Assembly (NCBI RefSeq): GCF_002117445.1
Contig: NZ_CP019937.1
Coordinates: forward strand, 1,981,501 to 2,045,500
DNA length: 64,000 bases
Direction: 5' to 3'
From: Ketogulonicigenium robustum
GTDB taxonomy: Bacteria; Pseudomonadota; Alphaproteobacteria; Rhodobacterales; Rhodobacteraceae
Under the pieces are notes generated by a model. The model was given only the letters and a program-made list of their open reading frames with translations, did not search any database and had not been told where the DNA came from. A program made the translations under genes and the position numbers. This document shows positions 7,663 through 15,620 of this stretch, piece after piece. How positions within the stretch are numbered: position 1 is the stretch's first letter; each line of letters starts with the position of its first letter.

Positions 7663-8117
7663 TTTTGCTCCTTCCATTTCACGTCGACAGTGAAGAAGAA
7701 CTTAACTGGAGCGGATGAACATATTGTGTATGTCCACTTGGGACTCCCGATGCTCGACTTAAAAGGCTGAACGGGCCTTCTCAAAGCCTCCGAAAATTGC
7801 TCGAATGTAGGGGGTGCTACTTGAATGATGTTAGGGGCATAAATTTTCCGCCGTTCCGGCGGTGCTAAGCACGTTCCCGGGGGCAAGGATCACTCTCCTT
7901 CATGCGCACAACGCACGCTCGCATAGTGCCCCGCCGCGATCATACGATATCTCTAGCCGCACGGCCACCACATCCCGCTCAGCAAGCCAAGAATGGTCAA
8001 ATACATAAAAATCCTATCAGGGGAAAAATTTGCCGCGCGCAATGACGCATTGACAGCATAAAAACAGTCTTATGCTTCAAATTTGCACTGTTATGCTTCT
8101 GTGACAGTGACGGGATT
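7663..8117. other. Intergenic region carrying the probable right border of the accessory block
   Basis: 455 bases between the nucleotidyltransferase start and the tRNA-Ala 3' end. An open frame at 7530-7886 (-) has no recognisable domain and overlaps the nucleotidyltransferase start, so it is not called. The part nearest the tRNA holds repeated motifs described as a candidate transposon end. Confidence 0.5.
8055..8106 (-). repeat. Repeated GAAGCATAA motifs behind a TGT: candidate transposon right end
   Basis: Read leftward from the tRNA, TGT (8106-8104) is followed by CACAGAAGCATAACAGTG, and a second similar unit GAAGCATAAGACTG begins 21 bp after the first. An inverted half copy (AGCATAA on the plus strand, 8055-8061) follows. 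On the plus strand the repeats are TTATGCTTC at 8070-8078 and 8091-8099. Spaced short repeats next to a terminal TGT are how TnsB-binding ends of Tn7-like elements look. The tns genes point inward from this side, as in Tn7. Alternatively these are native sequences downstream of the tRNA. Confidence 0.4.
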
Positions 8118-8193
<76 letters not shown>

Positions 8194-8336
8194 TTCCATC
8201 TGCGACTGTCGCCGCTGATGTGGTCTCTCTATGGGGTCGACCGGACGAGATCAAGCGAAAAAATCCGTCCGGTCGTGTGACTTTGGGTCATATTCGCAGG
8301 CCAACCACTGCCCCGCGAAAACCCGATACCGACGAC

Positions 8337-8657
8337 TTATTCGTCGTCGTTGGCGGCGACGTCGCCCAGATCGTCGAACGAGACATTGTCCTCGTCGTCG
8401 TCTTCCAGAACCTCATCGGCCAGATCGGCGTCATCGCCCTCGACATCATCGTCCAGCAGCAGATCATCATCCTCGTCGAAGCCCTTCAGCTTCTTGGCGC
8501 CATCAGCGGCGTCGGCCATGATCGACCGACCGCGGACCGTATCGATGTTCACAACCAACCCCGTGTAGGGGCTGACGATAGGATTTGCATTCAGGTCATA
8601 AAAACGCTTGCCCGTCGTCGGGCACAGGCGTTTGGTTCCCCATTCAGCTTTGGGCAT
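8337..8657 (-). CDS. TIGR02300 family acidic protein
   Basis: 106 residues from ATG 8657. The N-terminus MPKAEWGTKRLCPTTGKRFY with the following DLN and the phrase PIVSPYTG are diagnostic of the TIGR02300 (FYDLN acid) family, a conserved alphaproteobacterial protein of unknown function. The last 50 residues are almost entirely Asp, Glu and small residues (runs such as DEDDDLLLDDD), so the tail is probably disordered and strongly negative. Cys12 may be functional, but no full zinc motif is visible. A much longer frame upstream on the same strand is only open because of high GC. It is upstream of and codirectional with tRNA-Ala, separated from it by about 140 bp. Confidence 0.85.
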   Translation of the reverse strand: MPKAEWGTKRLCPTTGKRFYDLNANPIVSPYTGLVVNIDTVRGRSIMADAADGAKKLKGFDEDDDLLLDDDVEGDDADLADEVLEDDDEDNVSFDDLGDVAANDDE

Positions 8658-8858
8658 TCCGGATCCCTTTGGAAACGGGCCACGCGGCCCTTTGGTAAAC
8701 GCGGCAAGGCAACGACTAGCGATCCTTTGCCTTGCGGTAGATCGCCGTCCCCTGCCATAAGCAGATATGAGTGTCAAAGCCTTTGACAATCCCGCCCGCT
8801 CAGGTTTTTGCGCCTGCGCGTCGCAAATCGACATCCACAACCGCCAGACGGGGAAAAA

Positions 8859-9578
8859 ATGGCCGGTCGCCCCCAGCCCGACAGTTTTGTCCTGCAGCGC
8901 CACACCAGCACAGATGCGCAGCCGATTCTGGTGAAATTGCGCCGCAACGCGCGCGCAACGCGGCTGACGCTGCGCATCGCCCAGCGCGACGGTGCGGTGA
9001 CGCTGACCCTGCCCCCTCGCACCCCCGTGGCCGAGGCGCAGCGCTTTGCCGAAAGCCGCCGCGACTGGATTATCCGGCACCTGCCCGCGCAGGGCCTGCA
9101 CGCGCTGCGCTTGGGCGACCAGATCCCGCTGCGCGGCACGCTGCTTACCTTGGCCACCGGCGCCCAGCGCGGCGTGCAGGCAACGCCGACGCAGCTGTGC
9201 GTGCCGGGCGGGGTGGCGCTTGGCCCGCGCGTGGCGGCGTTTCTCAAGGCACAGGCGCGCGACGACATCAGCCACGCCGCCGATATCTACGCCGCCAAAA
9301 CCGGCCGCGCCTTCACGCGCCTCACGCTGCGCGACACCCGCTCGCGCTGGGGGTCGTGCACATCGGACGGCGCGCTGATGTTCAACTGGCGCCTCGTCAT
9401 GGCCCCGCCCGCCATCTTGCACTACGTCGCCGCGCACGAGGTCGCCCACCTCACCCATATGGACCACTCGGATCGCTTCTGGTCGCTTGTCGCGCAGATC
9501 TTTCCAGACCATGCTGCCGCGCGGCAGTGGCTGCGCACGCATGGCGTGGCGCTGCAACGCCTTGATTTCTCGTCCTAG
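8859..9578 (+). CDS. YgjP/DUF45-type zinc metallopeptidase (M48-related)
   Basis: 239 residues from ATG 8859, preceded by GGGGAA; the frame is open 17 codons earlier without a better start. The family signature RWGSCTSDG is followed by the zinc-binding HEVAHL motif in LHYVAAHEVAHLTHMDHS, where two His bind zinc and Glu is catalytic; the later HS/DRFW region supplies the third ligand, as in YgjP (WLM/SprT-like) proteins. Homologues are cytosolic and their substrates are mostly unknown. It ends 12 bp before the GntR gene, so the two are probably cotranscribed. Confidence 0.85.
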   Translation: MAGRPQPDSFVLQRHTSTDAQPILVKLRRNARATRLTLRIAQRDGAVTLTLPPRTPVAEAQRFAESRRDWIIRHLPAQGLHALRLGDQIPLRGTLLTLATGAQRGVQATPTQLCVPGGVALGPRVAAFLKAQARDDISHAADIYAAKTGRAFTRLTLRDTRSRWGSCTSDGALMFNWRLVMAPPAILHYVAAHEVAHLTHMDHSDRFWSLVAQIFPDHAAARQWLRTHGVALQRLDFSS

Positions 9579-9590
9579 GGGACCCCGCAG

Positions 9591-10274
9591 ATGCCCACAC
9601 GCCCCCCCGCCCCGCCGATCGACCCCAGCGCGCACCGCAACGCGATCGACCCGAACGCCGCCGCGCACGAACGCGTCTACAAACAACTGCGGCTGCAAAT
9701 CGTGCACGGCGAACTGCCCCCCGGCGAGGCGCTGACCCTGCGCGGCATCGGCGCACAATTCGGCGTCTCGATGACCCCCGCGCGCGAGGCGGTGCGCCGC
9801 CTGATCGCCGAAGGCGCGCTGGTCATGTCCAGCTCGGGCCGCGTGGCCACCCCCGAATTGACGAACGAACGGCTCGAGGAACTCGCCTCGCTGCGGGCGC
9901 TGCTGGAACCTGAACTTGCCTCGCGCGCCCTGCCGCGCGCCCACTTCGCCCTGATCGATAGGATGGAGGCGATCAACCAGTCGATCAGCCAAGCCATCGC
10001 CCGCCAAGACCCCGTCGGCTACATCCGCACCAATCTGGAATTTCACCGCGCGCTGTACTTGCGCGCGCAGGCCCCCGCCTTTCTGGCCCTGACCGAGACC
10101 GTCTGGCTGCAACTGGGGCCAACGATGCGCAAACTTTACGGCCGCCTGCGCCGGACGGAACCGCCGCAGCACCACAAACTGATACTGGCAGCCCTGCGCG
10201 CGGGCGATGAACCCAGCCTGCGTCTGGCCGTGCGCGCCGATGTGACGCAGGGCCTGCGCCTGCTGAAAAACTAA
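9591..10274 (+). CDS. GntR family transcriptional regulator (FadR/FCD subfamily)
   Basis: 227 residues. The N-terminal winged helix-turn-helix runs from about residue 26 to 95 (AHERVYKQLRLQIVHGELPP, then ALTLRGIGAQFGVSMTPARE), the canonical GntR pattern. The C-terminal all-helical FCD domain begins around residue 100 (RLEELASLRALLEPELASRA) with NLEFHRALY and the QHHKLILAALRAGD helix, whose Asp/His residues usually bind a metal and the effector. The effector is unknown; neighbours suggest a sugar-acid or similar carboxylate. The genes for uronate dehydrogenase and deoC lie about 0.6 kb downstream and are possible targets. Confidence 0.88.
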   Translation: MPTRPPAPPIDPSAHRNAIDPNAAAHERVYKQLRLQIVHGELPPGEALTLRGIGAQFGVSMTPAREAVRRLIAEGALVMSSSGRVATPELTNERLEELASLRALLEPELASRALPRAHFALIDRMEAINQSISQAIARQDPVGYIRTNLEFHRALYLRAQAPAFLALTETVWLQLGPTMRKLYGRLRRTEPPQHHKLILAALRAGDEPSLRLAVRADVTQGLRLLKN

Positions 10275-10290
10275 ATGGCTTTTCAGGGTC

Positions 10291-10318
10291 GTTGACTAAA
10301 CCAAGTATTTCTGTCAAC
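10291..10318. promoter_or_regulatory. Inverted repeat and candidate iron box in front of hemP
   Basis: GTTGAC (10291-10296) and GTCAAC (10313-10318) form a perfect 6-bp inverted repeat; TTGACT could also serve as a -35 element. Inside it, AGTATTTCTGTCA (10304-10316) matches AGTATTTTTGTCA upstream of exbB (29850-29862) in 12 of 13 bases. Two haem/iron-uptake units sharing this motif suggests a common iron-responsive operator. Confidence 0.5.
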
Positions 10319-10387
10319 TATTGCACATCAAGCCAACCCGGCCATTGGCAGGGCAAGCCGAATCACCCAACGTGAGAGAGGATTGTC

Positions 10388-10549
10388 ATGGCCATGTTCG
10401 CACCCGCCCAGCCCCAAACGCCGCATAGCGCCGATTTTTCGACCCTGCGGCAGGAACTGGTCGCCCTGATCCAAGACTTCCACCTTTCTGATGACATCAG
10501 CCTCGAGCGTATGTTCGACCGCATCGAGGAAACGGAGAACCGCCAATGA
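10388..10549 (+). CDS. Small protein of unknown function overlapping hemP
   Basis: 53 residues starting MAMFAPAQPQ; the GAGAGAGGATT ribosome-binding region precedes ATG 10388. A Pro/Ala-rich stretch is followed by an amphipathic helical part (STLRQELVALIQDFHLSDD...). No family recognised. Its TGA overlaps the hemP start (AATGATGG), so the two are translationally coupled and very likely belong to the same function, iron or haem supply. The absence of a signal peptide or membrane segment points to a cytosolic role. Confidence 0.6.
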   Translation: MAMFAPAQPQTPHSADFSTLRQELVALIQDFHLSDDISLERMFDRIEETENRQ

Positions 10550-10716
10550 TGGCAGCGCCCCTCTCGCCCGAAATGACCAACGCCCTGATCAATGAAACGC
10601 CGACCTTCGACGCCCGCGACCTAACGGGCAAAAACGGTCAGGCCCGCATCATTCTGGGCGATCAGGTATACAACCTGCGCATCACCCGCGCCGGCAAACT
10701 GATCCTGACCAAGTAA
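10546..10716 (+). CDS. hemP: Hemin uptake protein HemP
   Basis: 56 residues (or 55 from the second of two adjacent ATGs). The C-terminal half, RIILGDQVYNLRITRAGKL followed by ILTK, is the conserved HemP core, a short beta-rich protein found with haem uptake genes and needed for haem-receptor expression in several proteobacteria. The start overlaps the stop of the preceding 53-residue gene. A strong terminator follows 31 bp after the stop, so this is a two-gene transcript. The inverted repeat and motif at 10291-10318 probably give iron control. Confidence 0.9.
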   Translation: MMAAPLSPEMTNALINETPTFDARDLTGKNGQARIILGDQVYNLRITRAGKLILTK

Positions 10717-10747
10717 TTATCGCCTCACCAAACCTTGCTGCGATAAC

Positions 10748-10778
10748 AGCGCCCTGCTTCACGCAGGGCGCTTTTTTT
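10748..10778 (+). terminator. Rho-independent terminator after hemP
   Basis: A perfect 10-bp stem AGCGCCCTGC/GCAGGGCGCT with a TTCAC loop is followed by seven T residues. Confidence 0.95.
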
Positions 10779-10887
10779 CATGCGCGCGCGTTTAGTGGCC
10801 CACCGCGCTTTGCTTGACCTTGCCGCGCAACACGGCCAGCCTAGCCCCAAGACCGACAGAACCTTGCCGCACGAAAGGGAACCCCTC

Positions 10888-11736
10888 ATGCAGAAAATCG
10901 TCCTGACCGGCGCGCGCGGCGCGCTTGGCACATCACTGCGGGGGCCGCTGTCGAAAATGTGCGCCCAGCTGGTCAGCACCGACATCCGCCCCGCCCCCGA
11001 GGGGCTGTTCGACAACGAAACCTATGTGCAGGCCGACCTTGCCAAGTTTGACAAGATCGCGCCCCTGCTGGAAGGCGCCGACATGGTCGTCCACTTCGGC
11101 GCCATCGTCGATGAAAAGCCGTTCGAGGATCTGCTCGGCCCCAATTTCATCGGCGCCTATAATGTGTGGGAAGCCGCGCACCGCCACGGCGTGCGCCGCG
11201 TCGTCTACGCCTCGTCGATCCACGCGGTGGGGCTGGCCGCCACGAATGCCGGCATCGACACAACCGAACCGCACCACCCCGACACATTCTACGGCCTCGC
11301 CAAGTGCTTCGCCGAGGATATGGCGCGGATGTACTGGGAAAAACGCGGGATCGAGGCCGTTTGCCTGCGCATTATGTCCTGCACCCCCGAGCCGCAGAAC
11401 ATCCGCGCCCTTGGCACATGGCTTAGCCACCGCGACCTGATCCAACTGGTCACCCGCGCGATTGATACGCCCACGGTCGGCTATACGGTCGTCTACGGTG
11501 TCTCGAACAACACCCGCTGTCCGGTGGATAATACCAAGGCCGCGTTCCTCGGCTACCGCCCCGTCGACAATGCCGAAGAATGGGCCGCCACGCTGCTGGC
11601 CAAGGCGGGAACCCCCGACCCCCACGACGTGGCACTGACCCGCCTTGGCGGCCCCTTCGCCGCCGTGCCCTTGGGCGAAAGCGGCATGGCCGCAATCGCG
11701 GCGTTGACGGCCAAAACGACCACTCCGACAGGCTAA
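10888..11736 (+). CDS. udh: Uronate dehydrogenase-like NAD-dependent SDR
   Basis: 282 residues from ATG 10888 (GAAAGGGA upstream). An extended short-chain dehydrogenase that most closely resembles uronate dehydrogenase, which oxidises galacturonate or glucuronate to the aldarolactone. NAD-binding TGARGALG is at 7-14, the catalytic pair at Y135 and K139 in YGLAKCFAED, and Ser109/110 in ASSIHAVG. The phrases RIMSCTPEPQN, TWLSHRDL and GYRPVDNAEEW follow the Agrobacterium Udh sequence as I remember it. The SNH of that enzyme reads SIH here. It precedes deoC and an aldehyde dehydrogenase on the same strand, forming a sugar-catabolic group. Another uronic-acid or sugar epimerase-like role cannot be excluded. 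Confidence 0.75.
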   Translation: MQKIVLTGARGALGTSLRGPLSKMCAQLVSTDIRPAPEGLFDNETYVQADLAKFDKIAPLLEGADMVVHFGAIVDEKPFEDLLGPNFIGAYNVWEAAHRHGVRRVVYASSIHAVGLAATNAGIDTTEPHHPDTFYGLAKCFAEDMARMYWEKRGIEAVCLRIMSCTPEPQNIRALGTWLSHRDLIQLVTRAIDTPTVGYTVVYGVSNNTRCPVDNTKAAFLGYRPVDNAEEWAATLLAKAGTPDPHDVALTRLGGPFAAVPLGESGMAAIAALTAKTTTPTG

Positions 11737-11793
11737 GCTTGCCCGACTGTCGAACGCATGCCACAACGAACCAAAGCAGGCGGGAGGCAAGCC

Positions 11794-12744
11794 TTGACAC
11801 ATCTTCCACGGAACCCCGGCATGGCGCTGGATCTGGACTGGGTGCTGGGCACCCGCACCAACGCGCCAGCTATCCAGCGCCGCTGCGCCAGCCTACCCGC
11901 GCGGCGCAGCGTGAAAAAAGACTATCAAGCCGCGTGGTTGCTCAAGGCCGTGTCGTTGATCGACCTGACGACGCTAGCCGGTGACGACACGGCAGACCGC
12001 GTCCGCCGCCTGTGCGCCAAGGCCCGCCAGCCCATCGCCGCCGACGTGCTGGACACACTGGGCATGACCGGCCTGACGACAGCCGCCGTCTGCGTATACC
12101 ACGACATGATCGCCCCCGCCGTCGCCGCGCTGGACGGCAGCGGCATTCCGGTCGCCGCCGTCTCGACCGGCTTTCCCGCTGGCCTCTCGCCTTGGCACCT
12201 GCGCCTGCAGGAAATCCGCGAAAGCGTCGCGGCAGGCGCGGCCGAAATCGACATCGTCATCTCGCGCCGCCACGTGCTGTCGGGCAATTGGCAGGCGCTT
12301 TACGATGAAATGCGCGCCATGCGCGAGGCCTGCGGCGATGCGCATATCAAGGCGATCCTCGCGACGGGCGAGCTGGGCACGCTGGACAATGTCGCCCGCG
12401 CCAGCCTGATCTGCATGATGGCCGGGGCCGATTTCATCAAAACATCGACCGGCAAGGAATCTGTGAACGCGACGCTGCCCGTCAGCCTTGTGATGATCCG
12501 CCAGATCCGCGACTATTTCGACCGCACCGGCATCCATGTCGGCTACAAACCCGCCGGCGGCATATCCAAGGCGAAAGACGCGCTGACCTACCTGTCGCTG
12601 CTGCGCGAAGAACTGGGCACCCGCTGGCTACAGCCCGACCTGTTCCGCTTTGGCGCCTCGTCCCTGCTGGGCGATATCGAACGCCAGCTCGACCACCACG
12701 TCACCGGCGCCTATTCCGCCGCCCATCGCCACGCTTTGGCCTGA
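11794..12744 (+). CDS. deoC: Deoxyribose-phosphate aldolase
   Basis: Cleaves 2-deoxyribose-5-phosphate to acetaldehyde and glyceraldehyde-3-phosphate. 316 residues starting at TTG 11794, which has GGGAGG at ideal distance; ATG 11821 is an alternative with a poorer site. The barrel shows IDLTTL early, the Schiff-base lysine in GADFIKTSTGK, and GYKPAGGIS, where the second active-site lysine and phosphate-binding glycines lie. It is longer than E. coli DeoC (about 259) because of an N-terminal extension with SLPARRSVKKD, usual in this lineage as far as I recall. The following gene, 8 bp away, is an aldehyde dehydrogenase that could oxidise the acetaldehyde. Confidence 0.92.
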   Translation: MTHLPRNPGMALDLDWVLGTRTNAPAIQRRCASLPARRSVKKDYQAAWLLKAVSLIDLTTLAGDDTADRVRRLCAKARQPIAADVLDTLGMTGLTTAAVCVYHDMIAPAVAALDGSGIPVAAVSTGFPAGLSPWHLRLQEIRESVAAGAAEIDIVISRRHVLSGNWQALYDEMRAMREACGDAHIKAILATGELGTLDNVARASLICMMAGADFIKTSTGKESVNATLPVSLVMIRQIRDYFDRTGIHVGYKPAGGISKAKDALTYLSLLREELGTRWLQPDLFRFGASSLLGDIERQLDHHVTGAYSAAHRHALA

Positions 12745-12752
12745 GACATCCC

Positions 12753-15051
12753 ATGCCCACAATCCCCGAGATTTTCGCCACCATGGAATACGGCCCCTCC
12801 CCCGAAAGCCCCGCCGAGGCGCTGAACTGGATCGCGCAGCACGGCGGCCGTTTTGGCCATTTCATCAATGGCACTTTCACCGATGCGGGCCAGACCTTTG
12901 CCACGCAGAACCCCGCCAGCGGCGCTGAACTGGCGCAGGTCACCCAAGGCACACAGCGCCGACATCAACGCCGCCGTCGCCGCCGCCCGCGCGGCCCAAC
13001 CTGCATGGGAAGCCGCAGGCGGCCCCGCCCGCGCGCGCATCCTCTATGCCATCGCGCGCCTGCTGCAAAAGCACGCCCGCCTGTTCGCCGTGCTGGAAAC
13101 GCTGGACAACGGCAAACCCATCCGAGAGGCGCGCGACGCCGACATCCCGCTGGCCCAGCGCCATTTCTACTACCACGCGGGGCTGGCCCAACTGTTCCCC
13201 GCCACCAGCCGCGCCTACGGCGTCTGCGGCCAGATCATCCCGTGGAACTTCCCCTTGCTGATGCTGGCGTGGAAGGTCGCGCCCGCACTGGCGGCGGGCA
13301 ATACCGTGGTGCTGAAACCTGCCGAATACACTCCGCTGACCGCGCTGCTTTTTGCCGAGGTCTGCCAGCAGGCGGGTGTGCCCGCAGGCGTCGTCAACAT
13401 CGTCACCGGCGATGGTGATACCGGCGCTGCGCTGGTGGCCGCCGATGTCGATAAAATCGCCTTCACCGGCTCGACCGATGTGGGCCGCATCATCCGCCGG
13501 GCCACCGCAGGCACCGGCAAGGCGCTGACGCTGGAACTGGGCGGCAAGTCCCCCTTCATCGTCTTCGACGACGCCGATCTGGATAGCGCGGTCGAGGGCG
13601 TGGTCGATTCGATCTGGTTCAACCAAGGCCAAGTCTGCTGCGCAGGGTCGCGCCTGCTGCTGCACGAACCCATCGCAGACCGCTTCATCCTGAAGCTGAA
13701 GGCCCGCATGGCAACGCTGCGCATGGGCGACCCGCTGGATAAATCGGTCGACATCGGCGCCATCGTCCACCCCACGCAGCTGGCACGCATCCGCGATATG
13801 GTCGGCGCGAACACGGCGGGCACCACCCATACCGCGCCCTGCCCGCTGCCCGACGGCGGCAGCTTCTTCCCGCCCACGCTGATCACCGGCCTCAGCCCGT
13901 CCGACGCGCTGATGCAGCACGAGATTTTCGGCCCCGTCCTTGTCTCGACCACCTTCCGCACCCCGGCCGAGGCGGTGGAACTGGCCAACAACACCCGCTA
14001 CGGCCTTGCCGCCAGCGTCTGGAGCGAGAACATCAACACCGCCCTGACCATCGCCCCGCAACTGGCCGCAGGGGTGATCTGGGTGAACGGCGCGAACATG
14101 CTGGACGCCGCCGCCCCCTTTGGCGGCATCCGTGAAAGCGGCTTTGGCCGCGAAGGCGGCCCCGAGGGGCTGGCCGCCTACACCCGCCCCACCGAGGCAC
14201 CCGCCCCCCAGCGCACCTCGCCCCCCGCCCCGCAGCCAGAGGTCAGCGGCATCGACCGCACGGCCAAGCTGTATATCGGCGGCAAACAGGCGCGCCCCGA
14301 CAGCGGCTATTCCATCGCAGTGCACGATACGGGCGGCACCTTGGCCGGCCATGTCGGGGCGGGCAGCCGTAAAGACCTGCGCAACGCGGTCGAGGCGATG
14401 AACGCCGCCAAGGGCTGGGCCACCACCAGCGGCCACGCCCGCGCGCAAGTGCTGTATTTTCTCGCCGAGAACCTGTCGGCCCGCGCAGGCGAATTCGCCG
14501 CGCTGATCGACCGCTTTGGCGGCGCAGGTCAGGCCGAGGTGGAAGACAGCCTGAACGCCCTGTTCACCGCCGCCGCTTGGGCCGACAAGTTCGACGGCCG
14601 CGTGGCGGGGGTGCCTTTTGGCGGGTTGTCGCTGGTGCTGCGCACACCCGTCGGGAAAATCGCGGCGATCTGCCCCGATGACGCGGGCCTGCTGGCCCCG
14701 ATCACCCTGCTGGGCGGCGCGCTGACGCTGGGCAACCGCATCACGCTGGTCGTCCCGCCGCGCCTGTCGCTAATCGCGACCGCACTTTATCAGGTGCTCG
14801 ATACATCCGATGTGCCTGCGGGCACGGTGAACATCATCACCGCCAACCCGCACGAGATTGCCCCGCACATGGCAGCCCACCACGACATCGACGCGGCTTG
14901 GGCGTTCGACCCCGCACTTGCGCCCGGGGTCGAGGAGGAATCCGCCCGCAACCTCAAGCGGACATGGACGGGCGCCTTCACCCCCGACATGACCCGCGTG
15001 CTAGACGCGGCCTCGGCGGTGAAGACGATCTGGGTGCCCTTCGGGCTGTAA
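12753..15051 (+). pseudogene. Double-length aldehyde dehydrogenase with a one-base frameshift near 12951-12955
   Basis: The N-terminus (MPTIPEIFATMEYGPSPESP...) reads from ATG 12753 to about 12950, then continues in the next frame (SADINAAVAAARAAQPAW...) to 15051. Skipping one base in the run GGCACACAGC restores VTQGT-SADINAA, a normal aldehyde dehydrogenase sequence, and makes the whole length divisible by three (765 residues). The first half carries the full catalytic domain: ELGGKSP with the Glu, and GQVCCAGSR with the nucleophilic Cys. The second half (from about residue 500) is an incomplete aldehyde-dehydrogenase-like repeat with no such Cys motif. It follows deoC by 8 bp and probably served to oxidise its aldehyde product. 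Either the gene is broken or the base is a sequencing error; the rest shows no decay. Confidence 0.75.
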
Positions 15052-15612
15052 TCAGCTAAGCCCGCCGGCGATAATCTGGCGGGCCAATTCCGACACGGCC
15101 AGCCCGCGCGCGGTCGCAACTTCGGCCGCGCCAAAGCCCTGCGGCAGCGGGATCGCGATGGCAAAGGGGCGCGCCCGCTCGCGGAAGCCGTCTTCCTGCC
15201 CCGCGACGTAATACTGCCCCATCAGCAGAAAGTCCCCCTGATCGCGGGCGACCATCGTGGTGACGCGCACATCGAGGCGCACCTGCGCATACGACCGGAA
15301 GGGCCACGGCTCGGCCGCGATGCGCGCGCCGGTCATGCCGGTCAGCACCTGCACCAGATCGGCAGTCATCGCGGGGGCCGGATCATCCGCCCAGCTGACG
15401 CCCGAAATCGCCTTTAGCCCGCCATCGGCAGCCTGCCGGTAAATGTCGGGGTTCGCGGCATAGCGCGGCAGGGTCACTTCGACCACCTCGATGGACGAGA
15501 ACGCGATCCGCGCGCGTTGGTCCAGCGGCACGGGGCTGTCCACGGCGTAAAGGACAGGGCTGGAACAGGCGGCCAGCCCCAGCAGGGCAACAAAAGGCAG
15601 TACGGCTTTCAT
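15052..15612 (-). CDS. pqiC: PqiC-type outer-membrane lipoprotein of an MCE transport system
   Basis: 186 residues with a lipoprotein signal peptide, lipobox LAAC (Cys15). The mature domain is the ABC-transport auxiliary component family: PVPLDQRARIAFSSIEVVEV near the start and a central SWADDPAPAMTADL segment, as in PqiC. In E. coli PqiC sits at the outer membrane and docks the periplasmic PqiB needle, forming a lipid path between membranes. It is the last gene of the leftward pqiA-pqiA-pqiB-pqiC run, 8 bp after pqiB. Its stop lies directly beside the stop of the convergent aldehyde dehydrogenase gene. Confidence 0.85.
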   Translation of the reverse strand: MKAVLPFVALLGLAACSSPVLYAVDSPVPLDQRARIAFSSIEVVEVTLPRYAANPDIYRQAADGGLKAISGVSWADDPAPAMTADLVQVLTGMTGARIAAEPWPFRSYAQVRLDVRVTTMVARDQGDFLLMGQYYVAGQEDGFRERARPFAIAIPLPQGFGAAEVATARGLAVSELARQIIAGGLS

Positions 15613-15620
15613 ATCAGCTC

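Noticed and set aside
7530-7886. 118-codon minus-strand frame overlapping the nucleotidyltransferase start
   Set aside because: No domain, overlaps a better gene in another frame, and has no good start site.
1-8106. CRISPR array or Cas genes within the Tn7-like element
   Set aside because: I looked for regularly spaced direct repeats and Cas motifs and saw none. The large TniQ with HTH domains also argues for DNA-sequence targeting. Genes left of the window cannot be judged.
8337-10175. 612-codon open frame on the minus strand
   Set aside because: Only its last 106 codons (TIGR02300) look like protein. The rest is opposite the YgjP and GntR genes and reflects high GC.
12940-14448. 502-codon minus-strand frame opposite the aldehyde dehydrogenase
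   Set aside because: Low-complexity Gly/Arg/Ala translation with no domain; the plus strand encodes a clear enzyme.
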